Shown: positions 60,873 through 64,000 of the stretch, in pieces | Layout of the letters: each line of letters starts with the position of its first letter | How positions within the stretch are numbered: the stretch's first letter is position 1 | Program-made: the position numbers and the translations under genes | The notes under the pieces: generated by a model | Told to the model about the DNA's origin: nothing | The model's input: only the letters and a program-made list of their open reading frames with translations | The model's database searches: none | NCBI GenBank assembly: GCA_017516285.1 | Contig: JAFXDD010000033.1 | Location: forward strand, 1 to 64,000 | Source of the DNA: Lachnospiraceae bacterium | Lineage (GTDB): Bacteria; Bacillota_A; Clostridia; Lachnospirales; Lachnospiraceae | Reading direction: 5' to 3' | DNA: 64,000 nt

Positions 60873-61985
60873 ATGCGATATGGTTTTACCACGGGAAGCT
60901 GTGCAGCGGCTGCTTCAAAGGCAGCAGCCTACATGCTGTTAACCGGAAAGAAGAAAACAGAAATTACCATAGAAACACCCAAAGGAATTCTCTATACAGC
61001 ACAAATTGTGGATATTGATCGTAAGGAAAATGAAGTCAGCTGTGCAGTAGAGAAAGACGGTGGGGATGATCCGGATATTACAACAGGAGCATTGATTTAT
61101 GCCAAGGTATCTTTGGGTGAAAATAAGGAACAGCGGATTTATATTGATGGCGGAATTGGTGTAGGAAGAGTGACTAAGCCCGGTCTTGACCAACCGGTAG
61201 GTAATGCAGCAATTAATCATGTTCCGAGGGAAATGATAGAAAAGGAAGTGCTGCAGGTCTGCAGAATTACAGACTACACGGGAGGTTTGCGGGTTGAGAT
61301 TTCAGTGCCGGAGGGAGCAAAGCTGGCAGAACATACCTTTAATCCTAGACTTGGAATTGTGGGTGGTATGTCTATATTGGGAACCAGCGGAATTGTGGAA
61401 CCTATGAGTAATCAGGCAATACTGGATACCATCAAGGTTGAGCTTAACCAGAGGAAAGCGCAGGGCTTTGATTATGTGGCAGTTACTCCGGGAAATTATG
61501 GCCTGGATTTCATGAAAAAGACCTATGGATATGATTTGGACAAGAGTGTTAAATGCAGTAATTTTATCGGAGATACCATTGACATGGCAGTGGAATTGGG
61601 GTTTCAGAAAATGCTGCTTACCGGTCATATTGGGAAGCTGATTAAGGTGGCCGGCGGAATTATGAATACCCATTCCAAAGAAGGTGATTGCAGAATGGAA
61701 CTGCTGGCTGCATTTGCTGTGAAATGTGGTGTCAAAAACGAGCAAGTGTGCCGCATGTTAGATTGTGTTACCACTGAAGAAGCAGTACGGCTTTTGGAAG
61801 AATGCGGCAAATTGAATGCTGTAATGACATATGCCATGGAACGTATCTGTTATTATTTGAATAAGCGGGCAAAAGGAAAATTGCAAATTGATTGTATCAT
61901 GTATGCAAATGAATTTGGAGAATTAGCAAAGAGTAAGGAGGCTACAGAATGGTTTATTTTGTTGGCGCAGGAACAGGCGCAGTAG
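60873..61985 (+). CDS. cbiD: Cobalt-precorrin-5B C1-methyltransferase
   Basis: 370 residues. MRYGFTTGSCAAAASKAAA is the CbiD start signature. GGIGVGRVTKPGL, NHVPREMI, LGIVGGMSILGTSGIVEPMS and TGHIGKLIKVAGGIMNTHSKEGD follow. It methylates C1 during the anaerobic ring contraction. It has no similarity to the aerobic pathway enzymes, so it is a clear marker for the oxygen-independent route. It overlaps cbiF by 37 bases. Confidence 0.95.
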   Translation: MRYGFTTGSCAAAASKAAAYMLLTGKKKTEITIETPKGILYTAQIVDIDRKENEVSCAVEKDGGDDPDITTGALIYAKVSLGENKEQRIYIDGGIGVGRVTKPGLDQPVGNAAINHVPREMIEKEVLQVCRITDYTGGLRVEISVPEGAKLAEHTFNPRLGIVGGMSILGTSGIVEPMSNQAILDTIKVELNQRKAQGFDYVAVTPGNYGLDFMKKTYGYDLDKSVKCSNFIGDTIDMAVELGFQKMLLTGHIGKLIKVAGGIMNTHSKEGDCRMELLAAFAVKCGVKNEQVCRMLDCVTTEEAVRLLEECGKLNAVMTYAMERICYYLNKRAKGKLQIDCIMYANEFGELAKSKEATEWFILLAQEQAQ

Positions 61986-62710
61986 ATTTGATAACGGTGA
62001 GGGGAATGCGTATGTTGGAACAGGCAGACATCGTTATTTATGCCGGTTCTTTGGTCAATCCGGAGTTGTTGAACTATGCGAAAGAAGGCTGTGAGTTTCA
62101 TAATAGTGCAAAGCTAACTTTGGACGAAGTGATTGAGATTATGCGACAGGGGGAAGCAGAGGCAAAAACAATCGTCAGACTTCACACAGGTGAGCCAAGC
62201 ATTTACGGTGCTGTCCGAGAGCAAATGGATGAATTGGACAAGCATGGAATTTCTTATGAAAGCTGTCCGGGAGTCAGTGCCTGCTTTGGAGCTGCGGCGT
62301 CCCTGAATTTGGAGTATACATTACCGGAGGTATCGCAATCTCTAATTATTACCAGAATGGAAGGAAGAACCAAAGTTCCGCCAAAGGAGAGTATCGAAAG
62401 CTTTGCCGCACATCAGGCATCCATGGCAATTTATTTAAGTACGGGAATGATGGGGGAATTAAGCGAAAGGTTAATTGCCGGAGGATACCATCATGAAACA
62501 CCGGCTGCAATTGTTTATAAAGCGATCTGGCCGGATGAGGAAGCCTATGTATGTACTGTCGGTACTTTGCAGGAGACAGCAGCAGCCCATGGTATTACAA
62601 AGCTGGCAGTAGTTCTTGTGGGTGAAGTAATTACACATCAAAATTATAGAAAATCAAGGCTGTACGCACCTGATTTTTCTACAGAGTTCAGACAGGCGAA
62701 GGAAGTGTAA
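61949..62710 (+). CDS. cbiF: Cobalt-precorrin-4 C11-methyltransferase
   Basis: 253 residues, a class III SAM-dependent tetrapyrrole methyltransferase. VYFVGAGTGAVDLITVRGMR (about 2-21), IYAGSLVNPELL, VRLHTGEPSIYGAVREQMDEL and PGVSACFGAAASLNLEYTLPE identify CbiF. AAGGAGG precedes the ATG by 7 bases, inside the end of cbiD. The enzyme methylates C11. The final residues read LYAPDFSTEF. Confidence 0.94.
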   Translation: MVYFVGAGTGAVDLITVRGMRMLEQADIVIYAGSLVNPELLNYAKEGCEFHNSAKLTLDEVIEIMRQGEAEAKTIVRLHTGEPSIYGAVREQMDELDKHGISYESCPGVSACFGAAASLNLEYTLPEVSQSLIITRMEGRTKVPPKESIESFAAHQASMAIYLSTGMMGELSERLIAGGYHHETPAAIVYKAIWPDEEAYVCTVGTLQETAAAHGITKLAVVLVGEVITHQNYRKSRLYAPDFSTEFRQAKEV

Positions 62711-62711
62711 T

Positions 62712-63800
62712 ATGAATTTAAGTATTATCAGCTTTACAAAAAACGGAATGCTTCTTTCTGAAAGAGTTGCGAACCAAATGGCTGAAGCGGAAATTATATT
62801 ATTTACCAAATGCAGTGAGGCTTCGTTGGTGGTAAGTGACAGTGAAGATACTGTTCACAAAAAACGTCCCGTGTTTGTGGAAGAACGTATTGGTGAGTGG
62901 GCGAGAACCCAGATGGAAGCCAAAAACGCATTGCTTTTTATTGGTGCCTGTGGGATTGCAGTCAGAGCAATTGCATCAAGTGTTATAGATAAGCTCCAGG
63001 ACAGTCCGGTTCTGGTTATGGATGAAAAAGGGGAATACATAATTCCTATTCTTTCTGGGCATGTGGGTGGTGGAAATGAAATTGCTCGCCTTATTGCAGG
63101 TAAGACAGGAGCTGTACCAGTCATTACTACAGCAACAGATATTAACGGTAAATTTGCAGTGGATTTATTTGCAAAAAAGAATGGATTACATATCGTGAAC
63201 AAAGCAGGAATTGCAAAGGTTTCCTCCAAGATACTGGCAGGGAAGACTATTACCATATCCATAGAATCAGGACATATCGGTAAAAACTGTAAGCTTCCGC
63301 AGGGTATACAAAGGATAGCTTATCCACCCGAGCAATTTGCTGAAATCGTTGTAACTACAGAAGAAAGAAGCTTTGATGCGGACATTTTGCTGAAACCAAG
63401 GGAATATATCATAGGTTTGGGATGCAGAAGAGGGAAGGAAGCTGAAAAAATTGAGGCTCTGATAGAGAAAAGTATGAAGGAGCTTGGGATTTCATCAGAA
63501 CAAATTTTGGCAATAACCTCAATAGAGAAAAAGAAGGATGAGCAAGCCTTCCTTGTATGGAGCAGAAAAAACAATGTACCTTTTATTACCTATACGTCTG
63601 AACAACTACAGCAGGTAGAGGGTACCTTTCATCATTCCTCCTTTGTAAGGGATAAAGTGGGTGTTGATAATGTTTGTGAACGGGCGGCTTTAAAAGCATG
63701 TCAGTTTGGTGGAAAATTGGTTTACGAAAAGCATGCTGAGGATGGTATGACTATAGCTATTGCAAAAAGAGAATGGAGTGTGGTATTTGATGAAGAATAA
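62712..63800 (+). CDS. cbiG: Cobalt-precorrin-5A hydrolase
   Basis: 362 residues. ALLFIGACGIAVRAIASSVIDKLQDSPVLVMDE is split here as IGACGIAVRAIAS and SPVLVMDE; ILSGHVGGGNEIAR and ATDINGKFAVDLFA follow. GLGCRRGKEAEKIEALI marks the C-terminal domain. It opens the delta-lactone and releases acetaldehyde. It starts one base after cbiF and overlaps cbiH by 11 bases. Confidence 0.94.
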   Translation: MNLSIISFTKNGMLLSERVANQMAEAEIILFTKCSEASLVVSDSEDTVHKKRPVFVEERIGEWARTQMEAKNALLFIGACGIAVRAIASSVIDKLQDSPVLVMDEKGEYIIPILSGHVGGGNEIARLIAGKTGAVPVITTATDINGKFAVDLFAKKNGLHIVNKAGIAKVSSKILAGKTITISIESGHIGKNCKLPQGIQRIAYPPEQFAEIVVTTEERSFDADILLKPREYIIGLGCRRGKEAEKIEALIEKSMKELGISSEQILAITSIEKKKDEQAFLVWSRKNNVPFITYTSEQLQQVEGTFHHSSFVRDKVGVDNVCERAALKACQFGGKLVYEKHAEDGMTIAIAKREWSVVFDEE

Positions 63801-64000
63801 AATCTATGTCATAGGAATGGGACCGGGAAAAGAAGAAATGATGACACTGGAAGCAATCCGGGCTTTGGAACAGTCTGATGTTATTATTGGCTATACAGTT
63901 TATATCAAGCTATTAGGGGAGCGATTTACCGGAAAAGAGTTCCTGTCTACACCTATGCGTCGGGAAACGGAACGTTGTGAGCTCTGCTTTGAAGAAGCTG
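63790..64000 (+). CDS. cbiH: Cobalt-factor III C17-methyltransferase, N-terminal part
   Basis: The first 70 codons are in the window and the rest is cut off. IYVIGMGPGKEEMMTLEAIRALEQSDVIIGYTVYIKLL has the SAM-binding loop (IGMGPG) of tetrapyrrole methyltransferases, and GYTVYIKL fits CbiH. The ATG overlaps the end of cbiG. It methylates C17 and contracts the ring. The operon evidently continues beyond the right edge. Confidence 0.85.
   Translation, partial: MKNKIYVIGMGPGKEEMMTLEAIRALEQSDVIIGYTVYIKLLGERFTGKEFLSTPMRRETERCELCFEEA

Overview
The window looks like a chromosomal segment of a spore-forming, low-to-medium G+C anaerobic Firmicute, most likely a Lachnospiraceae-type gut clostridium. 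Reasons: sporulation genes (yabP, yabQ, a spoIIE-type phosphatase, a CotS-like gene) next to divIC-tilS-hpt-ftsH as in Bacillus/Clostridia, a pyruvate:ferredoxin oxidoreductase, the anaerobic (cbi) cobalamin route, GTG/TTG starts with strong Shine-Dalgarno sites, and sortase-anchored surface proteins.

Region 1 (1-10,863) is a Tad/Flp-type pilus secretion locus: the end of a CpaF-type ATPase, two TadB/TadC-like membrane proteins, three tandem small pilins, pseudopilin-like proteins, a CpaB-like SAF protein, a Cys-rich membrane-anchored protein, a 1,364-residue secreted protein with InlB-type repeats and a large glycine-rich domain, a prepilin peptidase and a possible regulator.

Region 2 (about 10,900-17,160) is a compact recombinase module: a divergent Xre-type repressor facing an operon of three complete tyrosine recombinases and a small Tn554 TnpC-like helper. 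Two face-to-face promoters are covered by copies of one 16-bp operator. Its right side abuts what looks like the tail of a second Flp pilin gene.

Region 3 (17,169-21,719) is the remaining 3' half of a second, different Tad locus: a DUF5702-like protein, two TadE-like proteins, its own prepilin peptidase and an FHA-domain protein.

Region 4 (21,796-33,383) is housekeeping and sporulation: CCA-adding enzyme, CotS-like kinase, HU, RqcP, YabP, YabQ, DivIC, a short SpoIIE phosphatase, TilS, Hpt, FtsH and a GH13 enzyme.

Region 5 (33,402-43,822) holds a surface-protein cluster (sortase-type substrate, class B sortase, LytTR/GHKL two-component pair, second substrate), tRNA-Tyr and tRNA-Leu, a MerR-RDD membrane regulator with a 19-bp-spacer promoter, and a DUF6020-like membrane protein.

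Region 6 (44,017-64,000) is nifJ, then a cobalamin-riboswitch-controlled run of at least 17 genes: a lipoprotein CbiK-type chelatase with duplicated C-terminal domains, a BtuFCD-like ABC importer, and the cobalamin genes cbiP, cobT, cobU, cobS, a short cobU-like gene, cobC, cbiB, cobD, cbiC, cbiD, cbiF, cbiG and the start of cbiH. cbiL, cbiE/T, cbiJ and cbiA are not in view and may follow.
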